Positions 8,746-17,313 of a stretch of DNA of 64,000 bases are shown one piece after another. The DNA is taken from NCBI GenBank assembly GCA_964480735.1, contig CAYZQS010000003.1:5645-69644 (forward strand), in the 5' to 3' direction. Numbering within the stretch: the first letter of the stretch is position 1; each line of letters starts with the position of its first letter. The stretch is from UBA5972 sp964480735. Its GTDB lineage: Bacteria; Pseudomonadota; Alphaproteobacteria; Rhodobacterales; Rhodobacteraceae. The notes beneath the pieces were generated by a model. The model ran no database searches and was not told the origin of the DNA. It saw nothing but the letters and a program-made list of their open reading frames with translations. Made by a program: the position numbers and the translations under genes.

Positions 8746-8845
8746 NNNNNNNNNNNNNNNNNNNNNNNNNNNNNNNNNNNNNNNNNNNNNNNNNNNNNNN
8801 NNNNNNNNNNNNNNNNNNNNNNNNNNNNNNNNNNNNNNNNNNNNN
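8746..8845. other. assembly gap (100 N) between marR and the dehalogenase gene
   Basis: Exactly 100 N. A normal MarR protein needs about 250 more bases and the dehalogenase still lacks its N-terminus, so the true gap should be larger than 100 bases. The Ns join two unrelated frames. Confidence 0.95.
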
Positions 8846-11631
8846 GCATCGACGTTATTCTGGCAGGTCTGCGCGAAAGCCTTAAGGCCGGGCCAAAGAC
8901 TTGCACCCATCACACCCATGCCATCGTTTTTCTGTACGAGCATCACCGCGAGCCAAAACCGCAGGAACCCGGTGCCACGTGGATCACCAATGCGCAAACC
9001 CAGCGCGCCTGCCTTCGGGCGGCAGAAACCGTGGTGACACTGGCCAGCTATATCCGCCTTTTGGGCCGCGAAGCACGTGGTCACAGCGGGGCGGCAAGCG
9101 ATGTTCATCTGGCGAAACTGGCCGTGACGGCGGGATTGGCAACCATAAAAGACGGAGCAGCGGTGAATCCGTTTTTGGGAGCAGATTTCGGCATTGGCGT
9201 GATCACCACGACCCTTGATCTTGCCCCGGACAAACCGCTGCACGAAAAGGCAAAACCGGGACGGGCGTGGCGTTTTGGAATTGGACCGCAGGCCAAAAAC
9301 GCCCGCAACCGTGATCCTTATCTAAAGCGCAATTACAAAGACGGTGCGCATCCGTTTGAAACCTTGAAACGCACGGCCAATCCAACCACCTATATTGACG
9401 AAATCAACGTTGCCCGCGTGCCAAAGCGGACAAATATGTTCGCCCGATCCCTGTTCGGTGATTTGGGAAAAACCGTGCAGGACGCCGCCAAAAACGGAAA
9501 TTATGTCCGCAAATCGGCGGCTGCATTTGCGTTTCGCGGCAGCCTTGCCGCGTTCACGCTTATTCAGGACGGCAAGGTTGCCAAAACCAAACACCCGTCC
9601 ACGTCTGACGCGGCGACCAATGCCGCCAACATCAAAGCCGCCGCCTATTATCTGGGGTGCGACGCGGTGGGTCTGTCCCGATGCCCGGACTGGGCCTATT
9701 ACTCGCACGACGCCGCCGGTCAGCCGATCACGCCTTACCACAAAAATGCCATTTCGATCATCATCGATCAGGGGCACGAAACGATGGAGGGCGCATCCGG
9801 TGACGACTGGATCGCCTGTGCCCAGTCCATGCGGGCCTACCTTAGATTTTCGCTTTTGGGTGGCGTTCTGGCCAATCACATCCGCAATCTGGGATTTGGT
9901 GCCCGCACCCATACGGTTATGGATGACGAAGTGCTGCACCCGCCACTGTTGCTGCTTGCCGGGCTTGGCGAAGTGTCGCGTATCGGAGAAGTCATCTTAA
10001 ATCCGTTTTTGGGCCCGCGCCTGAAATCCGGCATTGTCACGACAAATATGCCGGTGACACACGATCAACCCATTGATTTTGGCCTGCAACGGTTTTGTGA
10101 AGCCTGTAACAAATGCGCCCGCGAATGTCCGTCCGGTGCCATCACCGCCGGGCCAAAATTGATGTTCAACGGCTATGAGATATGGAAAAGCGACAGCCAG
10201 AAATGCACCACTTACCGACTGACCACCAAAGGTGGCGCCATGTGCGGGCGCTGCATGAAAACCTGCCCGTGGAACCTTGAAGGATTGTTCGCCGAAAAAC
10301 CGTTCCGCTGGGCCGCGATGAAAATGCCCGGCGCGGCGCGCGTTTTGGCGAAACTGGACGACGCATTGGACCACGGCGCGATCAATCCGGTCAAACGCTG
10401 GTGGTGGGATCTGGAGATGGTCAACGAAGGCCCTTATGATCCAAGCCCCGAACCGCTGAACCAGCGCGGGTTGTCCAAGGACCTGAACCTGAAATACGAG
10501 GATCAGACGCTGGCGGTCTATCCCGCGCCCTTGGCCACCCCACCGTTTCCCTGGCCATTCCCGATGGATCGGGAGGCCGGAATAAAAGCCTATCAAAATA
10601 TGATACCGGCGCAGGAACATATCGCGCGGCGAAAACAGGGCCAGCCGCCGGAACATATATTTACCGGGGACCAGACAGAAGCTCCGGTCATTCAGGTTGT
10701 CGTGTCTTTGGTCAAACGGATGACCAAAGAGGTTACCAAATATGAATTCAAAACTCTTGACGGTGCGCTGCTGCCAAAAGTGCAGCCGGGGGCGCATATC
10801 GACGTGGTGGTGGCACCGGAATTTTTTCGGCAATTTTCGTTGTCAGGTGATCCGGCGGACCGCAGCAAATACCAAATCGCGGTGCTGCGCGAGGGCCAGG
10901 GTCGCGGCGGGTCGCAGTTGATGCACCGCATATTTGAAGAGGGGCGGAAAGTGTTTATTTCCAAGCCTTTGAACCATTTTCCACTGTCAGAAGACGCAAG
11001 CAAATCGTATCTTATGGGCGGCGGAATTGGCGTGACACCTTTGATTTCAATGGCGCACCGTCTGTACCGTTTAAACGCGGATTTTGAGATGCACTATTCC
11101 TGTTCAAAAATGGCCAATGCCGGTTTTCTGAAGGATCTGTCAGAAATGCCCTGGTCAGATCGTGTGCATTTGCATTTTTCGGACAAGGGCAGCCGGGCAT
11201 TTTTGTCTGACATCCTGCGCTATAAACCCAAAACACACGTTTATACCTGCGGACCCGAAGCCTATATGCAATCGGTTCTTGACGCCGCAACCGCCAATGG
11301 ATTTGCCGAGGAAAACCGCCACATGGAGTATTTCAGTGTCCCAGACCTTCCTGAATACCAGAATTTTGATTTCATCCTGAAATTGTCAAAGTCGGGCCGG
11401 GAAATAAAGGTTCCTGCCGATAAGTCAGCCACAGACGTATTGATTGCAGCTGGTATTCCGGTGGACGTCAAATGTTCCGACGGGCTGTGCGGTGTATGCA
11501 AATGCGGCCTGATTTCGGGTGATGTAGAGCACCGGGATTTTGTTTTGTCCAACAGGCAACGGCAATCCAATGTGATCCTGTGCCAGTCCCGCGCTGCCAA
11601 AATGAATGGTGTGATAGAGGTCGATCTTTAG
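8846..11631 (+). CDS. rdhA: self-sufficient reductive dehalogenase (RdhA fused to FMN/NAD/[2Fe-2S] reductase), 5' end in gap
   Basis: The visible 927 residues form two modules. The first (about 1-560) is a cobalamin-dependent reductive dehalogenase: it has the vitamin-B12-binding region ending near GLGEVSRIGEVILNPFLG and two ferredoxin-type cluster motifs, CEACNKCARECP (visible C417, 420, 423, 427) and C453 with CGRCMKTCP (C466, 469, 473). The second (about 610-927) is a phthalate-dioxygenase-reductase-like module with an FMN segment, a nucleotide segment GGGIGVTPLIS near 725, CGPEAYM near 805, and a plant-type [2Fe-2S] centre at C876, C881, C884 and C912. This order matches the catabolic fusion BhbA and relates it to NpRdhA, not to respiratory RdhA with a Tat signal and RdhB anchor. 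The N-terminus is hidden, so absence of a signal cannot be proven. The halogenated substrate is unknown. Confidence 0.88.
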
Positions 11632-11662
11632 TATACTGCTGTAAGCAATTGGAGATTTGGCC

Positions 11663-12106
11663 GTGGAATACACCTGTGAAATCGAAATTGACCTGCCACA
11701 AGCCAGAGTTATCGAATTGTTTGACGACGCGGATAATCTGAAAGAATGGCAGGAAGGATTGGTCAGTTTTACCCACCGCAGCGGCGAGGCAGGCCAGCCC
11801 GGCGCCGTGTCCGATCTGGTGTTTCAGATGGGAAAGCGAAAGATTGAAATGGTCGAGACGATCGAGCGGCGAAATCTGCCAGAAGAATTTACAGCCATTT
11901 TTACGGCAAAGGGCGTCTGGAACCGCAACGCGAATTTCTTTGAAGCCAGAGGCGACAAAACCATTTGGCTGCAAAAGAACGAGTTTCGATGCACCGGTAT
12001 CATGATGCGGCTGATGACAGTGCTGATGCCCGGAATGTTCAAAAAGCAGTCATTGAAATATATGGTCGCCTTTAAAGCATTTGCTGAAGGCGCGCCGCCA
12101 AATTAA
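11663..12106 (+). CDS. SRPBCC-family protein
   Basis: The 147-residue product has the SRPBCC (polyketide cyclase/START-like) pattern: an opening strand YTCEIEIDLPQARVIELFDDADNLKEWQEGL, a central beta sheet and a long C-terminal helix FKKQSLKYMVAFKAFAEG. Such proteins form a single hydrophobic pocket that binds small ligands; no catalytic residues can be assigned. I prefer the GTG at 11663 because GGAG at 11651-11654 lies eight bases upstream, while the TTG at 11657 is too close. It begins 31 bp after the dehalogenase stop, so it is probably co-transcribed with it and may handle a related aromatic compound; that is inference from position. Confidence 0.75.
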   Translation: MEYTCEIEIDLPQARVIELFDDADNLKEWQEGLVSFTHRSGEAGQPGAVSDLVFQMGKRKIEMVETIERRNLPEEFTAIFTAKGVWNRNANFFEARGDKTIWLQKNEFRCTGIMMRLMTVLMPGMFKKQSLKYMVAFKAFAEGAPPN

Positions 12107-12381
12107 GTCCAGTTCACGGCCTGACCACCCGGCAGCAGTTGGCGGACCTGTGACGGCAGGTCGTAGTCCAATGAATACGCATCACAAAATCCGCTGACGA
12201 TTTCATCGGAACTTAGAATGAAGTCAAGGACCGAGCCAAGAAAATCCGGATCGCCGGCATTTTCCATCAGGGTATTTATGTCAGCACCGCTGTTGGCCAG
12301 AAAAACCCGCATAAAGTCCTGCTGGTCCGCCAACCAGCCAAGTGCCTGAAGGGCAATGGTTTCTGCCTGATCCTGTTTCAT
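12103..12381 (-). CDS. DUF3572 family protein
   Basis: The 92-residue product starts with KQDQAETIALQALGWLADQ and contains the FLANSGADINTL and GSVLDFILSSDE segments characteristic of DUF3572, a small helical family of alphaproteobacteria. No function is established. It is divergent from pleD, a neighbourhood commonly seen in this order, and its 3' end overlaps the stop of the SRPBCC gene by four bases on the opposite strand. Confidence 0.85.
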   Translation of the reverse strand: MKQDQAETIALQALGWLADQQDFMRVFLANSGADINTLMENAGDPDFLGSVLDFILSSDEIVSGFCDAYSLDYDLPSQVRQLLPGGQAVNWT

Positions 12382-12497
12382 GCAACCTTAATTTTCTGCC
12401 GCTGTGCGGGGTGATTTCGAAAGGAATTCTTAACACCTTTACCTCTAAATACCATTCATCAATCTACCTTAAGACTTCCATAACGAGAAAGATAAAA

Positions 12498-13886
12498 ATG
12501 TCAGGACGCATTCTTGTGGTCGATGATATTGCCACCAACCGGATGATCTTGAGGGCCAAACTTTCTGCGGCTTATTTTGACGTTATTCTTGCCGAAAGCG
12601 GGCGCGACGCGCTGGAAAAAATCAGGCAGGAACAGCCGGATATCGTGCTTTTGGACGTTTTGATGCCGGATATGGACGGCTTTGAAGTCTGCAAAATACT
12701 TAAGGCAAATCCAGAGACGGCGCATGTGCCGGTGCTTATGGTCACCGCCCATTACAGCCAGACACAACGCTTGCGAGGGCTGGAATGTGGTGCCGATGAT
12801 TTCCTCAGCAAGCCGATCAATGATCTGGCGCTATTTTCCCGCGTGCGCAATCTGATCCGTGTCAAGTTTATGTTTGATGAACTGCGCCTTAGAAACACAA
12901 TTTCCCGGGATTTTGGTTTTGGTGTCGAGTGGCCGCCACCGCCAACCGCCCGTGATTTAGGCGGTCACGTGGTTTTGGCCTGCCCCAACGAAACCGTTGG
13001 GCGAAAGTGGCGGCAGGACCTGCTGGCGCAGTTGCCCATCACAGTTGACATCGAAACCAGCGAAGATCAGGTGGCAGAGCCGGAGGCGGGCAATGCACCG
13101 GATATTTTTGTTGTTCACAGCCGCATTGGCAAGCACGGCGACGGGTTGCGACTGGTGTCACGCCTGCGCACCCGCCCGCGCACCCGCCATGCGCTTATCA
13201 TTCTGGTGGTGCCGCAAGGCGATCAGACATTGGCGGCAAAAGGGCTTGATCTTGGGGCCAGCGATTATGTGTTTGATCCGTTTGATCCGCAGGAAATGAT
13301 CATTCGGCTGCAAAGCCAGATGCGGCGGAAACATATTTCCGACGGGCTGCGAAACGCTGTGCAGGACTCGTTGCGGCTGTCAGTGCTTGATCCGCTGACC
13401 GGGCTTTACAATAGACGGTATGCCACGGAACACCTTGATAAAATCAACTCCCGCTCGCAGGAGACCGGCAAACCTTTTGCACTTATGCTGCTGGATATCG
13501 ACAATTTCAAACGTGTCAACGATGCGCATGGTCACCCGACCGGTGATCGGGTGCTTAAAGAGTTTGCCCAAAGAATTCAGGACAATATGCGCGGGGTTGA
13601 TCTGGTGTCCCGCCTTGGCGGTGAAGAATTTCTGGTGGCCATGCCGGACACCACGCAGGATGAGGCGCGCATTGCCGGTGAAAGGCTGCGCCGGGTGATC
13701 GAGCAGGATTTTTTTGAGCTTCAAAGCGCGAACAAGCACCTTTCGATCACCGTCAGCATTGGCGTGACCGTGGGTTCGGCAGAACCTGCAGAGGTTGACG
13801 TGTTGTTGCAGGAAGCTGATCAGGCGCTTTATGCGTCTAAGGCTGAGGGGCGAAATCAGGTGACCCTGTTTTCATCCGCCGCCTGA
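12498..13886 (+). CDS. pleD: PleD-type response regulator diguanylate cyclase
   Basis: The 462-residue protein has the PleD order REC-REC-GGDEF. The first receiver (1-120) has phosphoacceptor D53 in LLDVLMPDMDG and K105 in SKP. The second receiver (about 155-275) lacks a canonical acceptor motif, as in PleD where it serves dimerisation. The cyclase domain (about 295-460) has GGEEF at 374-378 and an RxxD inhibitory site at 365-368, five residues upstream, so both activity and feedback by cyclic-di-GMP are expected. I chose the ATG at 12498, where the receiver domain begins directly; a longer open frame to 12342 adds no conserved sequence. Confidence 0.93.
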   Translation: MSGRILVVDDIATNRMILRAKLSAAYFDVILAESGRDALEKIRQEQPDIVLLDVLMPDMDGFEVCKILKANPETAHVPVLMVTAHYSQTQRLRGLECGADDFLSKPINDLALFSRVRNLIRVKFMFDELRLRNTISRDFGFGVEWPPPPTARDLGGHVVLACPNETVGRKWRQDLLAQLPITVDIETSEDQVAEPEAGNAPDIFVVHSRIGKHGDGLRLVSRLRTRPRTRHALIILVVPQGDQTLAAKGLDLGASDYVFDPFDPQEMIIRLQSQMRRKHISDGLRNAVQDSLRLSVLDPLTGLYNRRYATEHLDKINSRSQETGKPFALMLLDIDNFKRVNDAHGHPTGDRVLKEFAQRIQDNMRGVDLVSRLGGEEFLVAMPDTTQDEARIAGERLRRVIEQDFFELQSANKHLSITVSIGVTVGSAEPAEVDVLLQEADQALYASKAEGRNQVTLFSSAA

Positions 13887-13935
13887 ATTCTGGCGGTGCA
13901 AGCCTTTTATGGTACCACGCGAACCGCCCCACACT

Positions 13936-14424
13936 TTACGGCTGTTTGCCCTTTGGTCCGCGCGAATTTTCCAGACGTTCCGCGAAAGACTGGCGTTCTG
14001 CGGCGGTCATCAGATTAATCCGGGTCATCAAAATAGAGTGGCCTAGTTTAATATTGCCGGTCACCGCTTGGCGTTGCGCTGCCAGGACCTGCTCCACAGC
14101 CTTCGTGTCAAACGGTTCTGCGCGCAGGGCCTCTGCCAATTCTTCCAGATGCTGACGGATCACCGACCGGCCCGCCTGAATTTGATCGCGGTTCTCGTCA
14201 ATCGCCACCCGCAGTGCCTGCCGGTCCTGATCATCCAGCCCGCGCATATAACTGCGCAGACCGACGATGCCCAAACTGCGGTCAACCGGGCGGCGGTGAT
14301 CCGGCGGACCACCGCGCAAAAGCGCACCGGCAACCAAGCCGATAATCAACAGGTTCAAGCCCAGCGACGCCACCAGCAAAATGCGCTTGCTCAGACTGGC
14401 CTTAGGTTTTCCCGGATCGGTCAT
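13936..14424 (-). CDS. periplasmic heavy-metal-sensor-like (CpxP/ZraP-type) protein
   Basis: The 162-residue product begins with a charged stretch and one membrane segment (RILLVASLGLNLLIIGLVAGALL, about residues 14-36), followed by a helical domain with repeated R and Q residues (LDDQDRQALRVAIDENRDQ, LEELAEALRAEPFD, LMTAAERQSFAERL). This is the layout of membrane-anchored CpxP/ZraP-like proteins in the periplasm. The ATG at 14424 follows the upstream gene by one base. A longer frame reaching 14742 overlaps the upstream gene in another frame and is not credible. It is the last gene of a sigma factor - small membrane protein - CpxP-like trio, so it may be a sensor or target of that sigma factor. 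Confidence 0.75.
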   Translation of the reverse strand: MTDPGKPKASLSKRILLVASLGLNLLIIGLVAGALLRGGPPDHRRPVDRSLGIVGLRSYMRGLDDQDRQALRVAIDENRDQIQAGRSVIRQHLEELAEALRAEPFDTKAVEQVLAAQRQAVTGNIKLGHSILMTRINLMTAAERQSFAERLENSRGPKGKQP

Positions 14425-14425
14425 G

Positions 14426-14794
14426 TCAACTCTCCACCAATAAATCGTCAAATGTTGATATCGCGTCAAACGGCTCTTCCGACGAGGTGTTGAACACGAA
14501 ATCCGAAAAATCCGCCAGACTGTCAGGCGCGGCGTAGCCAATCCAAAGCCCAACCGCCGTACAGGCCGCAAGCGCACCCGCTGCCCGCCATCCGCCAATG
14601 GCATCTGCAATGCCGCGCCACCAGGCCGGCTGTTGTCGTGCGCTGACGTTGGATTGCAGGGGTTGCTGGGCTTTTGCGTCAGCAAGGATTGCCGCCACCA
14701 GATCTTCTGACAGGGGCGTGTCCTCAGATCGCAATTTGGCAAAAAGACCGTCCAGTTCCGTATCTATGTGGTTTTTTGATTTCTTGGTCATCAT
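14426..14794 (-). CDS. small single-pass membrane protein, putative anti-sigma-like partner
   Basis: The 122-residue product has a charged cytoplasmic N-terminal half (TELDGLFAKLRSEDTPLSEDLVAAILADA), one membrane segment (AGALAACTAVGLWIGYAA, about residues 72-90) and an acidic tail. Its start overlaps the stop of the upstream ECF sigma gene (TGATG), and it is followed at once by the CpxP-like gene. Topology and position suggest an anti-sigma role, but no zinc finger or anti-sigma motif is visible, so this is inference only. Two adjacent ATG codons (14794 and 14791) are equally possible starts. Confidence 0.6.
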   Translation of the reverse strand: MMTKKSKNHIDTELDGLFAKLRSEDTPLSEDLVAAILADAKAQQPLQSNVSARQQPAWWRGIADAIGGWRAAGALAACTAVGLWIGYAAPDSLADFSDFVFNTSSEEPFDAISTFDDLLVES

Positions 14795-15369
14795 TCCAGT
14801 CCCAGTTCTTCCTTTTGACCCAGCAACAAAGCCGCAAGTGCGCGCTTGCCTCTGGCTGTCAGACTTTCTACCGCATCCACGCTGATGTTCAGTATCTCGG
14901 CAATTTCAGGGTTCGCAAACCCCTCGATGTGGCGCATGACCACCGCCGTTCGCTGTCGCTCTGGCAGTTGATCAAGTGCAGCGGTCAGGGCTTTTGCGCG
15001 TTCGTTTTGCTGCATGGTTTGCACAACCGTTGCTGTGGTATCTTTTGGCTCGGCGATCTCATCCAATCCAACGCTGCGGCGGCGGCGCAGGCGGTCCATG
15101 CACAGGTTGCTGGTCACGCGGTAAAGCCAGGTTGACAGTTTGGCCTCTCCGCTTCGCCAGTCCGGCGCCATTTTCCACAACCGCATCATGGCTTCCTGTG
15201 TCACGTCTTCAGCTTCCGTCAGATCATTCAGCAGCCTTTTTGCAAGGGACAAGACGCCCGGCGCAAGCCTTAGGGTCAATTCCCGTGCCGCCTGATTGTC
15301 GCCATTGACGTACAGGCGCAACACTGCGTCGTCGCTTAGGTCGTCAAGGGCGTTGGAAAGCATGTTCAT
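14791..15369 (-). CDS. ECF-type RNA polymerase sigma factor
   Basis: The roughly 192-residue protein has the region 2 signature AEDVTQEAMMRLWKMAPDW with STWLYRVTSNLCMDRLRRRR (regions 2.3-2.4) and a region 4 helix-turn-helix ERQRTAVVMRHIEGFANPEIAEILNISVDAVESLTARGKR. No extra domain is present. Starts are possible at TTG 15375, ATG 15369 and ATG 15363; none has a strong ribosome binding site and I take 15369. The gene is translationally coupled to the small membrane protein and the CpxP-like protein downstream, which suggests an envelope-stress response of which the sensor is one of these partners. Confidence 0.88.
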   Translation of the reverse strand: MNMLSNALDDLSDDAVLRLYVNGDNQAARELTLRLAPGVLSLAKRLLNDLTEAEDVTQEAMMRLWKMAPDWRSGEAKLSTWLYRVTSNLCMDRLRRRRSVGLDEIAEPKDTTATVVQTMQQNERAKALTAALDQLPERQRTAVVMRHIEGFANPEIAEILNISVDAVESLTARGKRALAALLLGQKEELGLE

Positions 15370-15405
15370 CGCCAAAATGCGTACAATCGCGGTACTGGAT
15401 TTGCA

Positions 15406-15438
15406 ATCGGTCCGGCGCGAAAGCCACGCCGGACCGAT
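15406..15438 (-). terminator. 12-bp perfect hairpin beyond the EF-hand gene
   Basis: The arms ATCGGTCCGGCG (15406-15417) and CGCCGGACCGAT (15427-15438) are perfectly complementary with a nine-base loop. It starts eight bases past the stop of the leftward EF-hand gene and lies just ahead of the ECF sigma start. The T-run is weak, so it may be a terminator or an RNA-stability hairpin. Confidence 0.55.
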
Positions 15439-15445
15439 TTATGGC

Positions 15446-15931
15446 TTATTCAGAAGCGGGGCGTTTTTTCTTGCCGCCAAACCGGTGTTTTTTCATGTTT
15501 TCCAGTTCTTCTTCAGAAATGGCACCGTCGCCGTTTTCATCCAGTCGTTCAAAGAATTTTGCCTGGCGTTCGTCGTTGCTGAGTTCTGCCATGCTGAGTT
15601 GGCCATCATCATCGGCATCCTGTCTGTCAATCATGTGATCCACGCGCTTTGCCTGGCGCTTGGCGGCATTTTCCTGCATGGCGGCCAGCAGTTCTTCTTT
15701 GGACAGAAAACCGTCGCCATTTGTGTCACGCTCGGCGAATTTTGCTTCGCGGTGCGCGATCATTTCCTCGATTGTGATCTGGCCGTCGGCGTTGGCGTCG
15801 ATTTCCTCGAAATTAATGCGCGGGCCGTGGCCGTCCGGACCACCACGGGCCAGTGCCGGTGACAGGGACGTAACGCCGACCGCGCCGATTGTCAGGGCGG
15901 TTATCATGGCGACTGCTGTAGATTTTTTCAT
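15446..15931 (-). CDS. secreted EF-hand calcium-binding protein (four EF hands)
   Basis: The 161-residue product starts with a signal peptide (KKSTAVAMITALTIGAVGVTSLSPALA, cleavage probably after ALA). Four EF-hand loops are visible: DANADGQITIEE, DTNGDGFLSKEE, DADDDGQLSMAE and DENGDGAISEEE, all with D at position 1 and E at position 12, so all should bind calcium. The tail is basic (KKHRFGGKKKR). It is probably periplasmic. It lies just upstream of the sigma factor - CpxP-like trio on the same strand, separated by the hairpin at 15406, and may belong to the same envelope response. Calcium buffering or sensing is the reasonable family-level role. Confidence 0.85.
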   Translation of the reverse strand: MKKSTAVAMITALTIGAVGVTSLSPALARGGPDGHGPRINFEEIDANADGQITIEEMIAHREAKFAERDTNGDGFLSKEELLAAMQENAAKRQAKRVDHMIDRQDADDDGQLSMAELSNDERQAKFFERLDENGDGAISEEELENMKKHRFGGKKKRPASE

Positions 15932-16103
15932 GTTTCTTACTCCGATGTTAAAAAGAGGCGACGTTGTGCTGCCTTCATGAACTTAAAACGGGGCAGGCCT
16001 GAGTTTCCGTCGAAAAAAATTTGACCACGGGCATTTGCGACATCCAGACGCAAGGCGCACTGTGTCTGTTTACATTCCTTCCGCGCGGGTTAGGTCGTGC
16101 GGT

Positions 16104-16523
16104 ATGACCATGACCCCAATATCAGAGAACCCCGGCAGCGGAGAACGGCGCGTTCGACCGGCACTTATCAACGGCTGGCGGCGGAAATGCCCCAATTGCG
16201 GTACCGGACCGATGATGCGCAGCTACCTGAAAACCCGCGACAGCTGTGCGGTTTGCGGCGAAGAGCTGCACCATCACCGGGCAGACGACGGGCCCGCCTA
16301 CGCCACTATATTGGTCAGCGGACATATATTGGCACCACTTATCCTTTGGGTATATGCCACGTTCCGGCCGGACCCGCTGGTGATGGCAATCGGGCTGAGT
16401 GGCGTGTTTGTGGCGCTTGCGCTGTTCTTGTTGCCACGGTTCAAGGGCATGTTTGTGGCCGTACAATGGGCCAAGCGCATGCATGGATTTGGCTTGCCGG
16501 ACGATGAAGAATTGCCACACTAA
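16104..16523 (+). CDS. DUF983 family membrane protein
   Basis: The 139-residue product has the DUF983 pattern: an N-terminal cytoplasmic zinc-ribbon-like segment with two C-x-x-C pairs (CPNCGTG and CAVCGEEL), the HHHRADDGPAYATIL motif, and two membrane helices (HILAPLILWVYATF and AIGLSGVFVALALFLLP). The start ATG at 16104 fits family length; a longer frame from 16035 is not conserved. Function is not established. Family members in alphaproteobacteria are often found next to NUDIX genes, as here. Confidence 0.85.
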   Translation: MTMTPISENPGSGERRVRPALINGWRRKCPNCGTGPMMRSYLKTRDSCAVCGEELHHHRADDGPAYATILVSGHILAPLILWVYATFRPDPLVMAIGLSGVFVALALFLLPRFKGMFVAVQWAKRMHGFGLPDDEELPH

Positions 16524-16593
16524 AGGGCAAATTTACCTTTTCCCCGGCAATCACTGATCCTATGCTAAGGTTTGGATCATCCAATGGGACCTC

Positions 16594-17271
16594 ATGGACA
16601 AAACTCAAATCCGAAACGCCGCGACGATTATTTTACTGCGCGACCGGGACAGTGAACCAAAAGTGTTGATGGGACAGCGCGGCAAAACCGCTGCGTTTAT
16701 GCCAAACAAGTTTGTGTTTCCGGGCGGCGCCCTGGATGAACAGGACAGCCAGGTCTCGTTGGCGCGGCCGATAAATGCTGATTGCCTGCGGCGGTTAAGG
16801 GCCAAGGCGGATGCGGGCGTGGCCGAGGCGCTGGTGTTGGCGGCCATTCGCGAACTGTGGGAAGAAACCGGATTGTTGCTGGGTCAAAAGGGTGATGCCG
16901 GGCAAAACGGCGGCGTGCCTGAAGCATGGCAGTCGTTTTATCAGTCCGGCGTGCAGCCAAGCGGTGCGGGCATACGATTTGTTTTTCGCGCCATCACCCC
17001 GCCGGGTCGCCCCCGGCGGTTTGACGCGCGGTTTTTTCTGGCCGATGCTGATTGCATAAGCGGCTCGCTTGACGATTTTACCCATGCAAGCGATGAGTTA
17101 AGCCACTTGCAATGGATCGCGCTTTCAGAGGCCCGTAATTTTGATCTGCCGTTCATAACAGAGGTGGTGCTGGCCGAGATTGCTGCGGGGCTAAAATCCG
17201 GAGAGTCAGATCAATCGGTGCCGTTTTTTTTCAACGAAGCGGATACATCCTATTTCGACCGCTTGATTTAA
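16594..17271 (+). CDS. NUDIX hydrolase
   Basis: The 225-residue protein begins with a NUDIX strand pattern (RNAATIILLRDRD...VLMGQRG) and has the substrate-side FVFPGGALDEQD. The Nudix box is split by an insertion of about 35 residues, resuming as AAIRELWEETGLLLG, with the catalytic R-E-x-x-E-E-x-G retained. This extended layout is typical of NUDT7/NUDT19-like acyl-CoA or nucleotide hydrolases. The exact substrate cannot be told. Its stop codon lies inside the first TauR box of the next gene. Confidence 0.85.
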   Translation: MDKTQIRNAATIILLRDRDSEPKVLMGQRGKTAAFMPNKFVFPGGALDEQDSQVSLARPINADCLRRLRAKADAGVAEALVLAAIRELWEETGLLLGQKGDAGQNGGVPEAWQSFYQSGVQPSGAGIRFVFRAITPPGRPRRFDARFFLADADCISGSLDDFTHASDELSHLQWIALSEARNFDLPFITEVVLAEIAAGLKSGESDQSVPFFFNEADTSYFDRLI

Positions 17272-17298
17272 GTCCAGAATTCGTCAATTTAGGTCCAG
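17268..17298. promoter_or_regulatory. pair of TauR boxes upstream of tauR
   Basis: TTAAGTCCAG (17268-17277) and TTAGGTCCAG (17289-17298) are direct repeats whose reverse complements read CTGGACTTAA and CTGGACCTAA, the TauR recognition pattern described for Rhodobacter capsulatus. They are spaced 21 bp apart, two helical turns, and end 16 bp before the tauR start codon, consistent with autoregulation. Confidence 0.75.
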
Positions 17299-17313
17299 AT
17301 CGGATGGGCCTAG

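Noticed and set aside
8566..11631. One 1021-residue frame spanning the gap
   Set aside because: The part before the Ns is a shadow frame of the marR gene; only sequence after 8845 belongs to the dehalogenase.
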